From Molanna angustata (taxonomy: Eukaryota; Arthropoda; Insecta; Trichoptera; Molannidae): a stretch of DNA of 64,000 nt. The position numbers and the translations under genes were made by a program. The stretch lies in assembly GCA_963576475.1 (NCBI GenBank), contig OY754982.1:15256217-15320216 (forward strand), read 5' to 3'. The notes below the pieces were generated by a model. The model was not told the origin of the DNA and did no database searches. It saw only the letters and a program-made list of their open reading frames with translations. Numbering within the stretch: position 1 is the first letter of the stretch; each line of letters opens with the position of its first letter. Below are positions 45,424 through 55,874 of the stretch, one piece after another.

Positions 45424-45472
45424 TCGACCGGTTTCGAGAACGATGTTCTCATCTTCAGGATGACTTACGTAC
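45424..45472 (-). ncRNA. Hammerhead-like motif in 3' terminal copy
   Basis: On the minus strand: CTGAAGA, then hairpin GAGAAC-ATC-GTTCTC, GAAACC, GGTC, GACAG. It has the CUGANGA and GAAA core elements and the palindromic ACCGGU stem III seen in the 18.4-kb ribozyme. One unpaired T precedes stem II and stem I is poorly paired, so it is a variant or decayed motif. Confidence 0.5.
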
Positions 45473-45805
45473 TAAATTAAAAATGAAAATATAGACTTAA
45501 CCTAAACTAAAGATGTGGGAGGAGTCAATTCGAAAGTAGTGGGGAAAGCGACAACCCGGTGTTTAGGAAACGCAAGATATAAATTTTTTTTTTTTTTTTT
45601 ACGGCGCTGGCCGATTTACTAATGATATTAATAACAATTAAGCACTACAAATAATAACACTCAATTATTATTATTACCATTATACACTTCCTCAAAAGAA
45701 TTAGCAGATCAATGGGTCTATTGTAAATTATTTAAAAGAGCAAAATAAAATGCAACAAACGCATCATCAAGCTTTCAATTGGGAAAAGTTCACCCATCCA
45801 GATAC

Positions 45806-46640
45806 TTAACATATCAAAGGATTAGGCTCTGAGGAGGTCTCTATACTACCTAACAACCCTACTGATTCCCGAATATTAACGTTTAAAAAATCTTTAACGA
45901 TTCTACATGTATTCATAATTACCGTTTTTTGCATTTTTATTATTAAATTTTTCGATAAATCTATAATTTCTAAATTACGGATTAACGATTTTGGAATAAT
46001 GCCAGTGGATGAAATAATGAACGGTAATATTATTATTTTACGAGAATGCCAAAGTCTTTTAATCTCATTACCTAAAGCGGTGTATTTTCTAATTTTTTCA
46101 TCAAAAGTTTTTATAATATTACTAGAATTTGGAATAGCCACGTCGCAAATATATGTTATTTTTTTAATTTTATCATGTATTATTAAATCGGGTCTGTTAT
46201 GTTGAATTGACCGGTCAGTTGATATTGTTTTATCGTAATAAAGCGAAATATTATTATTTTCTAAAAATGAAATCGGATCATATTCATAATATGGTTTTAT
46301 GTTTATCGCGTCAATTAATTTATATTTAATAACTAAATTTTGATGTATTATTTTTGCTACTTGGTTATGTCTAAATGTATATTCTGATTGCGCGAGAAAA
46401 GAACAGCCCGATATTATATGATCGATTGTTTCCGGAAAAGCCAAACATTTCCTACAACTATCATCAACTACATTTATGTCTTTTATTATATATTTTTGAT
46501 AATTTTTAGTTTTTATTACTCTATCCTGAATTGCTATTATAAAACCTTCTAAATCCGCGTCCAAATCACCAATACTCAACCATTTGTTTGACCAAATTTT
46601 GTCAACATAAGGTTGGTTGAGAAATTTTGGATGTATAGAA
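45806..46640 (-). pseudogene. LINE C-terminus: zinc knuckle and restriction-like endonuclease
   Basis: It begins HPKFLNQPYVDKIWSNKWLS and continues IGDLDADLEGFIIAIQDRVI. The knuckle is CRKC ... HIISGC. The endonuclease-like core is RPDLIIHDKIKKITYICDVA, followed by EKIRKYTALGNEIKRLW, IISSTGIIPKSL and a final SSEPNPLIC. The RPD-x12-D pattern matches the nuclease that nicks target DNA in early-branching LINEs. The frame is intact for about 270 codons. The first in-frame ATG is not near the start because the segment is internal to a larger ORF. Confidence 0.85.
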
Positions 46641-46689
46641 TAAATTATTTAATTTAGCCACGAATTTAGAAGGTCGTCATTTATATTTA

Positions 46690-47765
46690 TAACTAGCTTT
46701 TATGTCCCGCCGTTGGCCAAGAATGTAAAATTGTGAAGGAAAAAGCAATCGTTTTTATAATATTGTCACCCAATTATTTTGCAAAATCGGACTATGAAAA
46801 GTGGTTTGAAATATGATTGAATTTGATTGTAAAATGTTCAAGTGATGGCCACAACCCATTATTTTTTATATATTGCTATAAAGTGTGAATGAAGTATAAT
46901 ATACAATTTCTTCACTATTCGAAATGGTTTTAAATATGACTGTTTATCAACATTGTAAAGAGATTGGTTTGGCCACAACCCCCATTTTTAAATATTATCA
47001 TCGAAAACAAATTGTAATATGTACTTACCTATTGAATATTTAGTAATTTTGGATGTTGGGATGTGGTTAAAATTTGATTAAACAAATGTACTGAAAAGAT
47101 CCAGTGTTGGTCACATCCCATTCGTTTTATATTTTTTCATCAAGTGTGCATTATATTTTTGCACAATTAGACTGATGAACTTAAAATTGACACAAAAGTC
47201 TACATTAACGAAGAAGAAGAAGACTTAAACTATGGTAAATAATTTGAATATAAACGTTGTGAAGAATTCAGTAATGGCCACAGCTCCCTTTCTTTAAATA
47301 TTGTCAACGAAATCAAATATATTATGTAGGTGTTAAAAATTATTTAAAATAGGATGATATAAATGGTTTAAATTTGATTAAACAAAAGTATTGAAAAGAT
47401 TCTAGTGCAGGTTACATCTTCACATCCCACATCCCATTCGTTTTTACATATGTATTTTCATCAAGTGTGCATATCGTTAATAATATTTCTGCACAATAGA
47501 CTATTAGACTTAAAACTAACCCAAAAGTCTAAATAAAAAAGAGAAGAATAAGTATAAGACTATAAGAAATAGTTTGTTTAAAAAATCCCAATGGTCTACA
47601 TAAAATAAGAAAAAATACATAAAATAGAAGAATTAGACTATTGGAAATAGATTGTATAAAAACTGAGCAAAAGGTCTTCATAAAAGAAGAAGAAGATTAA
47701 TCTATAGGAAATAGTTTGTATTAAAACTGTCCTTAAAGGTCTACATAAAATTAAGAAGAAAAATA
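46690..47765. repeat. Long-period tandem duplication inside the LINE
   Basis: Two diverged units of about 305 bp share TGATTAAACAAATGTACTGA, CATCCCATTCGTTTT, TCATCAAGTGTGCAT and a GAAGAAGAAG spacer. A shorter unit of about 65 bp (ATAGGAAATAGTTTGTAT, AAAGGTCTACATAAAA) continues to 47.76 kb. GGCCACAACCC recurs and links it to family B. Confidence 0.65.
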
Positions 47766-47777
47766 ATTAGACTCCAG

Positions 47778-47965
47778 GAGCCGTCGCTTCAGACCCTTCA
47801 GTACCTCCCGTCCCATCAGGCCCTTCAGTACATCCCGTCCCTTCAATCCCTCATCACGTCCCTTCCAATCAGGCCCTTCAGTACCTCCCGTCCCTTCAGG
47901 CCCTTTAATACCTCCCGTCCCTTCAGGCCCTTTAGTGCCTCCCTTCCCTTCAATTACATCCCGTC
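47778..47965. repeat. C/T-rich minisatellite, about 27-bp unit
   Basis: The unit is CCTCCCGTCCCTTCAGGCCC plus TTTAGTA, about seven degenerate copies. The Gly/Lys-rich minus-strand frame here is only a translation of the repeat. Confidence 0.85.
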
Positions 47966-47984
47966 CCTTCATTCGGGTAAGAAA

Positions 47985-48260
47985 AGTTTAAATCCAGAAA
48001 CCATCCTGGAAGAACCGCGAAGAGATGTAAGCACCGTCTTCTTTTCCCAGGATACTCCACCTTTATAGGTAAAATGACCAAATACACGATGAAGAAGAAG
48101 AAGAAAAAAGTTTAAATCCAGAAACCGTCCTGGAAGACCTGCGAAGAGATGGAGGGACAGTCGGACCTTCTTTTCCCAGGATATTCCGCTTTCATTGGTA
48201 AAATGACCAAATACACGAAGAAGAAGAAGAATAAGAAAAAAGTTTAAATCCAGAAACCAC
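47985..48260. repeat. Two tandem units of about 125 bp
   Basis: AAGTTTAAATCCAGAAACC, CTGGAAGACCTGCGAAGAGA, TTCTTTTCCCAGGATATTCC, GGTAAAATGACCAAATACAC and a GAAGAAGAAG spacer, twice, then a third partial start. Confidence 0.85.
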
Positions 48261-48289
48261 CTCGGGCACACGCTCGACAATTCGCCAAA

Positions 48290-49235
48290 GTTTCATTGTA
48301 ATCGGACATACGGTTTAGGAGCACATCGCTTGCATACATTCATACATTCATAAATAAATAAATAAAATAATTTTCCGATAGGAAATCAGTATATTGTTGA
48401 TTTGTAAGTAAATAATAATAGGTAGGTACCTACCTACAACAATGTTCTAAATAAATTCGATTCATAACAAATTTTATTTGAATATCAGAATCTTTCCGTT
48501 ACCATAGTAACCATTCCAATACGTAAAAAATATCAAATGGTTTGAGACATTTTTTGAATATGTAGGTACCTACATACATTGGTTTGTTCGATGCCATAAA
48601 AATGAAAATTGTCAGAAAAATCAAATATTATTTACAAATTATGCAATTTTATTATGCCTATATCTTTACTAATAATAAACACATTTTTACAATATATGTC
48701 TTAAAACTTGCTGTAATGTCTTGTGTTTCATTTTATTATTTCATAATTACATTTAATTCTAAGGTTTATTATTTTCAAGAACATATTCATTCGGTAGGAA
48801 AATGAAATATTGTATGAAAAGATATTAAAATGGCGGCGTTCATGTACAAAACGCTTACATTAAAAATAAGTTAAACATTATAATTATACAAAATATTCAC
48901 CATGTTTTTCACTCAAACGCTAAGTTATACTTGAAAATATATTTTTTTCGTGTAAATACGTACTTCTAACTTTTAAACTAACAGATATTTGCGTGCAAAA
49001 TGTACACTTTTTTGACAGATACGACTTGGAAAATTTTGTATGAAAAAAATAATTATTGAAATATTTTTAAAATTCAGCATTTTTATCGCATTATTTTTAG
49101 CGTGACACTGCATCAGGTATACAGGTACACGTTCGCACATAAATTAGATTTTTAGATGCTCTTGGTTTTTCAGAAGGCGTGAGACAAACACACACATACA
49201 CACACACAAACACTAACATTTTGATTGCTTTATTA
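48290..49235. other. No gene recognised
   Basis: AT-rich right part of the insert in the LINE, with a short (CA)n at about 49.19-49.21 kb. Confidence 0.4.
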
Positions 49236-49240
49236 CTTTA

Positions 49241-49605
49241 GATATTGTTATTGGCATTCTCGTAATTTAAATTTAATGTTGTTAAATTTTTGTCCGCCTC
49301 ACAGATTACTTTATGCATTAAAGAACTATCAGATTTTTTGTGAAAGAAAGTTTTTAGCGATTCGATTTGATTATTATGTAACGATGTTATTTTTATTATA
49401 CCCCTACCTCCTAAATTCCTAGGCAAATTGATTCGTTCAATCGCGGAATTAGGATGATGACAACGAAATTTAGTTAAACGCGTTCTAATTGTTCTTTCTA
49501 AACTATCTAAATCTGTTTTTGACCATTTAATAATTCCAAAAGAATATGTCAATATCGGTATTGCCCAAGTATTAATAGCTTTAGTTAAGTTTTTAGCTGA
49601 CAGAT
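49241..49605 (-). pseudogene. LINE post-RT segment, upstream half
   Basis: SAKNLTKAINTWAIPILTYS, FGIIKWSKTDLDSLERTIRT, RLTKFRCHHPNSAIERINLP, RNLGGRGIIKI. This is the thumb/post-RT block (YSFGxIxW...LDxLxxxIRxxLxxxxxHHPxSxxxRLxLPRxxGGRGI) that precedes the zinc knuckle in R2/R4-like LINEs. It connects to 45.8-46.68 kb after removing the insert. Confidence 0.82.
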
Positions 49606-49648
49606 TGCATTTTTTTTTTTTTTTTTTATTAGTTTAATCTATGTTAAT

Positions 49649-50020
49649 TTATTTGATAGGGAATATATTTAGTAGCGGACTATTAGGAAAATTAATTTGA
49701 TTGTTTATTATATCCTGGTTATTGTTTATACTTTTCCTAATTTCTAATATTTCCAAATCAGCTAATTTTAAATTTGAATGTCCTGTATGTAATATCTGTA
49801 AACCTGTATTAATGTCAAAATGATGATTAAATTCTATAAGGTGTTCAGCGAATTCTGAAAAATTATTATTTTTCAGACAGCGTAAGTGTTCTTGTGTTCT
49901 AATTTGAAAATTTCTATTTGTTTTCCCAATATAAAATTGATTACAGTCATTACAACTTAATTTGTATACTCCCGATTTTTCTAATTTATTTATCTTGTCT
50001 TTATTATTAAGTATTATATA
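49649..50020 (-). pseudogene. Penelope-like GIY-YIG endonuclease domain
   Basis: From KSGVYKLSCNDCNQFYIGKT through FQIRTQEHLRCLKNNNFSEF, AEHLIEFNHHFDINTGLQIL and LADLEILEIRKSINNNQ to FPNSPLLNIFPIK and TAA (49651-49649). It aligns end to end with 17.95-18.3 kb. The frame is open throughout. There is no ATG near the start because it is the continuation of the RT ORF. Confidence 0.88.
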
Positions 50021-50029
50021 TTTTCAGTT

Positions 50030-50300
50030 TATTATTTGTGTAGAAGGCTGGTGAAATTGTGTTCGGGATATTCTTTATTTGATATATCATTGTTAAAAAA
50101 TAATAATTTTCTCCATTTTTTATTGTTGTTATCCTCAATTATTTTTGGGTAAAGGTATGGTCTTTAAAAATTTTCTTTATTTTTTTGTTTAAAATATTAT
50201 TAACAATTTCATCCTTGTAACCATTGTTACGGGCAATTTGTTTTATAGTGTTCAATTCTTTCAAATAATTATCTCTCGATAAGGGAATTTTCATCTTGAG
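50030..50300 (-). pseudogene. Penelope-like RT C-terminal remnant
   Basis: KIPLSRDNYLKELNTIKQIA, RNNGYKDEIVNNILNKKIKK, then a stop and frameshifts (ISPAFYTNN). It matches the equivalent segment of the 17-kb element (NIPLSSNNFNKELNTIKQIA). The catalytic part is absent. Confidence 0.8.
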
Positions 50301-50343
50301 TTTGGGTTAAGTCTATATTTTCATTTTTAATTTAGTACGTGTC

Positions 50344-50392
50344 ATCCTGAAGATGAGAACATCGTTCTCGAAACCGGTCGACAGTTATTTGT
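50344..50392 (+). ncRNA. Hammerhead-like motif in inverted 5' terminal copy
   Basis: Same core as 45424-45472 on the opposite strand (CCTGAAGATGAGAACATCGT, TCTCGAAACCGGTCGACAG), as expected for inverted terminal copies. Confidence 0.5.
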
Positions 50393-50517
50393 GCTCATAA
50401 GTGGTGTATACCAAGTTATTATATATAATATAAAATAAAAATTATAATGACGCCACAAAGTTACTTCCTTAAAAATAAAACTGAATTCACAATATTTTAT
50501 TTTAAACAACGACATTT

Positions 50518-50556
50518 GTTCTGAGATAGAAGAAGTCGCTTTGAAACCGGTCTAAT
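50518..50556 (+). ncRNA. Decayed hammerhead-like 3' half
   Basis: CTGAGATAGAAGAAGTCGCT then TTGAAACCGGTCTAATA. The GAAACCGGTC half is present but the CUGANGA box is damaged. Probably the remains of another Penelope-like terminal repeat. Confidence 0.3.
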
Positions 50557-50569
50557 AATTACTCATTCG

Positions 50570-50995
50570 AGGTTTAAATAAAGTAAATTGTACTTAATAA
50601 ATAAAATAAGTAAATTATTTATCTTAGTGAAAGTTTTCTATCACACCGTACGAAACACGAGTAAACACGAATAACATAAAAATGTTATTCGATTGAATCT
50701 GGATATTTTTATATGGCAATCTACAGCAACTGCATTCCGATAAATAGGTAATATTTCATAAGGAATGTACATACCTATGTACTTATAGTTGCGTCGATAG
50801 GTCAATAATTAAAAAGACTTACCAACCACCAACATACAAGATCAAGTCACAAAAACAAGTTGCCAATGAAATTAACAAGTTTAGTTCCGACTGAGATTTT
50901 ACTGGTCATACTGGGTTCCTACCTTGCAAACGATCAAGACGATGCTATCGTATGGGAAAACCCTATATTTTTTGTTCTGTATTTGAATATCATAA
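50570..50995. other. No gene recognised
   Basis: AT-rich spacer right of the Penelope-like element. Confidence 0.35.
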
Positions 50996-50999
50996 TGTA

Positions 51000-51195
51000 T
51001 ATAAATAATTGAAGGAGTCCATGTTTCAAATTGAGAATAATAGTTCGAATTCAGATGTTCCAAATTAGAAATGGAATTCGGTTGTTCCAATTGTAAATTA
51101 AGAAAAAATAATTAGGTAGGTATTATAAATTAAGAAATCGAATCTGGCAGTTCCAAACCATAGATTAAAACAAACAAATTGAATTTGGCTTATTT
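51000..51195. repeat. Diverged units of the 51.6-kb satellite
   Basis: GGAATTCGGTTGTTCCAA, AAATCGAATCTGGCAGTTCC, AAATTGAATTTGGCTT. These are loosely spaced relatives of the 43-bp unit. Confidence 0.5.
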
Positions 51196-51204
51196 GTGAA
51201 TCGG

Positions 51205-51320
51205 TCTAGGACACTTGGGTGCGACTACTGACCCTTGGGTGTGACGGACACTTGGTTGCGAGAAACTCGGGTCGACGAGCACTTGGGTGCGGGACACGGG
51301 TACGAACCCACTTGGTCGCG
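51205..51320. repeat. Degenerate short repeat around GACACTTGGGTGCGA
   Basis: Six or so imperfect copies of CACTTGGGTGCG in an unusually G-rich patch. Confidence 0.6.
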
Positions 51321-51584
51321 AATGATTATATTAATAAACTGATAGATGGACGCAATATAATATAATGCAAGTCGCTGACGCGAGTCTTGACAACTAAACC
51401 AAATTTTTGGTTAGAATAGGTTGTTTAAATAAATAAGAATACTAAAGGTATAGTTATAATGAGAAAGCAATGTTAATTTTGCTAAAATTTACTATAAATA
51501 GTCATAATATCTGTCAATTTATTTGTAATGAGAAAATGATTCATACTTTTAAACTTATACTTTTTTATAAAAATACGCATAATA

Positions 51585-51850
51585 AATCGAATTTGACTGT
51601 TTCGATTTATAAATTAGGAATATTAAATCGAATTTGATTTATAAATTAGGAATATTAAATCGAATTTGGCTGTTTCGAATTATAAATTAGGAATAATAAA
51701 TCGAATTTGGCTTTTTTGAATTATAAATTAGAAGTAGCAAATCGAATTTGGCTGTTTCGAATTATACATTAGAAATATTAAATCGATTTTGGCTTTTTCG
51801 AATTATAAATTAGGAATAATAAATCGAATTTGGCTGTTTCGAATTAAAGT
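51585..51850. repeat. Satellite of about 43-bp unit, six or more copies
   Basis: The unit is AAATCGAATTTGGCTGTTTC then GAATTATAAATTAGGAATAAT. One copy lacks the GGCTGTTTCGA part. Confidence 0.9.
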
Positions 51851-51935
51851 TATAATAATAATTGTTTATTTACTTTTAAAAACAAATTACATTGGAACAA
51901 TATTGAATTTATACAAAGAAAAAATAATAATATAT

Positions 51936-52025
<90 letters not shown>
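51936..52025. repeat. (AT)n microsatellite
   Basis: About 43 uninterrupted AT units. The Tyr/Ile-repeat reading frames across it on both strands are not genes. Confidence 0.98.
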
Positions 52026-52028
<3 letters not shown>

Positions 52029-52289
52029 AGTATATAATACATGAATTAAACCATTTTTGTGGTAGGTATAAAGGGTGTGTTCCACTTTTTACCTTTGTCT
52101 GCCTAAATATTTCCAGGACAAAATATAAATAAATTTTGTGTTTTCTGGTTGAGATTTTGTGTTCGTAATAAAAAAAAGATAAAATAAAAACTTCCTTGCA
52201 ACCTGCATAAGTGTCGAGTTTGTTGCCAAACGGTATTTTTTTCTGAATAACCAGTGTTTTCAGCATAGAGAAGCAAGAATTTCGTGAGA

Positions 52290-52386
52290 AACGAATTTAA
52301 ATAAATTTCATCTCTGTTGGAGATCGAACCCAGGACGCCTATACAGAAGCCACTATTATCTTACCAACTGTGCCACGGCGGTAATG
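52290..52386 (-). repeat. tRNA-derived SINE of a second family
   Basis: The minus strand has an A box TGGCACAGTTGGTAAGA and B box GGGTTCGATCTCC about 32 bp apart, then ACAGAGATGAAATTTATTTA. The spacing fits a pol III promoter of tRNA origin. The cloverleaf is not complete. Confidence 0.65.
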
Positions 52387-52389
52387 AAA

Positions 52390-53100
52390 TGATAATAGTG
52401 GCAAATTGTATGACTTCTGGGCCGGTGAATGGGTCCGATTACCAACATAAGAAGATATTCATTAATAAAACATCTCTCATGCAATTCTTATTTTATTCAC
52501 GGGTGAAAAATTAGTTGTACATTATATTAGAATTATCGAAAAAGAAAATTTGATAAAATTCAACATTATTTTGAATCCCGTGTTGATAAAAAAATATGGC
52601 AAGTAAAACGAGGGTGTTGAAACGAATAATACATACAAAACGAAGCGTCGATATTTGAGAAATTTGAAAACCGACGTAAAAATAGATAAAATAAACAGCG
52701 AGTATATTTTCAATATCTTGAAAATAAATAATGTTATCGATCAATATTCCACATAACCGTAAATACCTATCATATGCGGTCTCGACAATCAATTTCTAAC
52801 CAATATGTTGTTTTGTTTGACACGACGAAAAATAATAATATCGATATAAGTGTAACGTTGTATTCCATAAAAGATCAGCATTATAATAATAATATATTGG
52901 TTTTAATTAAAAACGACCTTGGAAATAAATTATTTGGGTGAAATTGTGCAATTCTGTCCCCCTCGTGTCATGGTATTTATGCAGGTTTAAAAGTGAACAC
53001 ATAGCAATATTGTAGACACGAAAATTATCTCGTTTCGTTTATATTCTAAAATGAGAAAGAGTAAAAATAACTAGAAATAAAAAACTTATACATCATCTTA
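52390..53100. other. No gene recognised
   Basis: AT-rich. No supportable exon. Confidence 0.35.
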
Positions 53101-53107
53101 CTAAGAA

Positions 53108-53134
53108 CACCGACTAGAGAAATTCTAGTCGGTG
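53108..53134. repeat. Perfect 11-bp hairpin
   Basis: CACCGACTAGA, loop GAAAT, TCTAGTCGGTG. No U-tract follows and no flanking gene explains it. Confidence 0.75.
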
Positions 53135-53139
53135 CTTTG

Positions 53140-54360
53140 GCTTTCTAAAATAAGTTTTAAAAACAAAAGTTATCACAGAGACACGTGCACCTGTATCTAG
53201 CTGCTTGTGGTGCAACGTTTACAAGGAAAATTCGATTAGATAACGAGGAAAAGCAACATTTAACACCGAAGTACAGAATAACTTGTTTTTAACAACAAAT
53301 AATAACATAAAAATACAACCACCTAGTATATGAAAATATCCTTCCATTAACGTACAACTGCGTCATCTTAATTGAATAAATTACGTTCAATTAGAATATA
53401 AAATAGGTATAAATGATGTGATAACATTTTTGATAAGAGTGTGGCGTTCATGGAAGGAAAAATCAAACCTGGAAATACAATTTATTATCAACCAACTTTT
53501 TAAGTCATGAATATTTGGGAAATCGTCAACACTTAACATACGTCGGGAAGCAATAGAAAAGTAAGAAAATAAACTACTAGAAATAATAAAATAATTTATA
53601 AACACGCCTGAGCAGGCAGGCAGCAGCAAGCAATGTAAGCTCGATATCGCACACTGCGAACATGTGATCCGACTATCTGTCCTCACGTCTAAATTAGACA
53701 ACGCACTCACTATTTATTTCACTTCCTCTTGTCACATCAAGCCAAAACTCTTCTTAGTTCACCGAGCTAACCAAGTACAATGTGTTCTCATAGCAAAAGA
53801 GAAATTATTCGCCACGAGAAAAACATAACCAAAATGTAACACTACACGAGTTGTAAACTTAAAACAAAATGTGTACATTACGTAATTAAGCGGACATTTT
53901 AAATACAATTTTGTCACATGACCTTATACGAATGCACCTAAGGTACGATAAAGAGTTGCTGAAAATCAGGACATCCAGGGATCATTAAATTCGCCGTCGA
54001 CTTTAACCAAATTTAGGCATAGGTGAATCACGACAGATTGCTTTCTCACTACGTAGGCATTCTACGTGGACACACTTGTATAATGTATAATATTAATTAT
54101 AAATCACACACAAACAACTAAGAAAATAGAGCAATCCAAATGTTATACTAAAAACAATTATATTTTTGCACAACACTTAAAAATATGCACATAAAATATA
54201 GGTCAAATTTCTTTCAGCCATTGTTCAAGTGCAACGATGATCTAGCATTTTGAAGATAACTCAAATATTATAACATAACAGCTGCATAAAACATTACACG
54301 ATATACTATTGAATATACTACAACCCAGGGAAATAGTACAATATAGCGAAAACTCTTACC
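53140..54360. other. No gene recognised
   Basis: AT-rich and less repetitive than most of the window. No coding exon with splice support was found. Confidence 0.4.
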
Positions 54361-54440
54361 TTATCAAGAATTCGTACAATAAATGTTATCCAATATACGT
54401 CGAGCGCATTCCGCGTCCTTCACTATCAACAACACCCCGA
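54361..54440 (-). promoter_or_regulatory. Possible noncoding first exon with strong donor
   Basis: On the minus strand, a GC-richer stretch (GGTCGGGGTGTTGTTGATAG) is followed by TTGATAAG|GTAAGAGTTT, a near-ideal donor. It could be a 5' untranslated exon of a minus-strand gene such as FoxN, which needs one upstream. Speculative; distance to the FoxN start is 46 kb. Confidence 0.2.
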
Positions 54441-54791
54441 CCATAGACCAAAAGTATACTTGAATACAAACATTTTATACATATTCAGTAAATATAAACT
54501 AAAACGCAAACTTCGTTACAATTGTTTTCGTCTGACATATCCTAGTGAATCGATACAAACAAATGTTGAAATTGAATCTTACTATTGTGTAGTTGATTGT
54601 TATTTGCAGAAATACTATGTTGTGATAAATATAAACAACGCGCATGACGCGCATGTCTACCATAGATTTTTATACACAATAAAATAACAATAATAATGTA
54701 AGTACTAAAATAATATATAAATAAAATGTTAAAATACATTGACATAAAATGAATGTGTATGTAAACGTGGCAAAATAATAATAATTCCAAC

Positions 54792-54835
54792 TGTCGATTT
54801 GTCCAAGAGAATTTATTTCTCTCAACATATCGACA
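54792..54835. repeat. 44-bp palindromic hairpin, copy 2
   Basis: TGTCGATTTGTCC, inner GAGAATTTATTTCTC, end ATATCGACA. It shares the flank CCAAC and the inner hairpin with the reversed copy at 29.1 kb. Confidence 0.55.
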
Positions 54836-54839
54836 AAGT

Positions 54840-55370
54840 ATTATGTCAAAATGCGCGTATTTCAAATATTTTGTTAGAGATAGTGGAGAATTTTCATGCA
54901 TAAAACACCAGCTTAAAAGGTTTAGCAGTATATAATATGTTCTATATAATGTATACGTATGAACCCAAAATTCGGAATAAAACATTAATTTGTGAAATTA
55001 AACATGTGTTTTTGTGTATGTCCCTTATTACATTATGATCCGTTTGATGCACAGAGCATAAAATTTATTCAGAATATAATATCAATGTTTTTTTTCTATA
55101 CTAACTGCTTATATTTCCAAAACAATTAAATATATCGAAAAGGAACAGAATACCCCAACTAGATAATTTGATTTTTATATCAGTACTAGTAGGTACCAAA
55201 CATGCATTGCAATATCACCCACAGAAAGAAAGTGTTTGTGGGTGTGTGTCTGTCTGTTTCTTCCATCTCTTTTATCCCGTTCGACCCATCTGTCCCATCC
55301 CATCTTTCTTAATACACCTTCAACAATGGAAAAAACAGGTTGACATATATAAAGAAGGATAAAACCCTTG
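54840..55370. other. No gene recognised
   Basis: AT-rich sequence leading into the LINE. Confidence 0.35.
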
Positions 55371-55874
55371 GAGGAATAACCTTATAAAACCCTTGCACTG
55401 ACACCAAATTGCTTACCAACTGGTAGATCCACAGAAGCAGTGCTACATGAAATAGTGATGAGCATTGAAAAATCCTTACATTATAAGGAGCTAGCACTTG
55501 GAATAGTCATTGACATATAGGGAGCATTTGACCAAACCTCACATGAGGTGATTACCAAGGTTGCTTAGAGGCATGGAATTGAAAACATCTTAAGTAAATG
55601 GATCAACTCAATACTTAAAAGATAGAATAGTATCAGCAACCCTGTTTGGTGAAACGGTAAGGGAATCCACTAACAGGGGCTGTTCTCAGGTAGGGATACT
55701 ATCACCCCTACTTTAGACCCTGGTGGTGGATGATGGTGCTTAAACTTGAGAAAAAGGGGAATTAAGCCATATTGTGAGATATTGCTATCATTGTGAATGG
55801 AAAATTTCCAAGGACAGTCTCGGAAGTGACTCTCAGCTATCCAGACAGTTGAAGAATGATACAAAGATGTGGGT

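Larger units (their letters stand above)
45584..49628 (-). mobile_element. R2/R4-like LINE, 5'-truncated, itself interrupted
   Basis: Minus strand: the upstream piece is at 49605-49241 and the downstream piece at 46685-45806. An A-tract (T-run on plus, 45583-45600) marks the 3' end. It sits between the PLE GIY-YIG stop and the PLE 3' terminal copy. A 2.5-kb repeat-rich insert (about 46690-49235) splits it. The CCHC knuckle plus PD-(D/E)XK-like endonuclease downstream of RT marks the R2/R4/NeSL-type group. The clade is not resolved. Confidence 0.8.
45362..50450 (-). mobile_element. Penelope-like element with inverted terminal copies, split by a LINE
   Basis: About 140 bp at 45365-45505 and 50300-50450 are inverted copies (AACTTGGTATACACCACTTA, GAGCACAAATAACTGTCGAC, CGGTTTCGAGAACGATGTTC). 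Between them, on the minus strand, lie RT and GIY-YIG remnants at 50.30-49.65 kb. A LINE (45584-49628) separates the GIY-YIG stop from the 3' terminal copy. PLEs commonly carry terminal repeats in inverted orientation with hammerhead motifs. The RT N-terminal half is missing. Confidence 0.78.

Noticed and set aside
47751..47972. Gly/Lys-rich 73-codon frame
   Set aside because: It follows the 27-bp minisatellite period exactly; not a protein gene.
51789..52266. Open frames of 82 and 138 codons across 52 kb
   Set aside because: Both are translations of the (AT)n tract (runs of Tyr-Ile).
53387..53710. 107-codon minus-strand frame
   Set aside because: No recognisable domain, no splice context and low-complexity composition.
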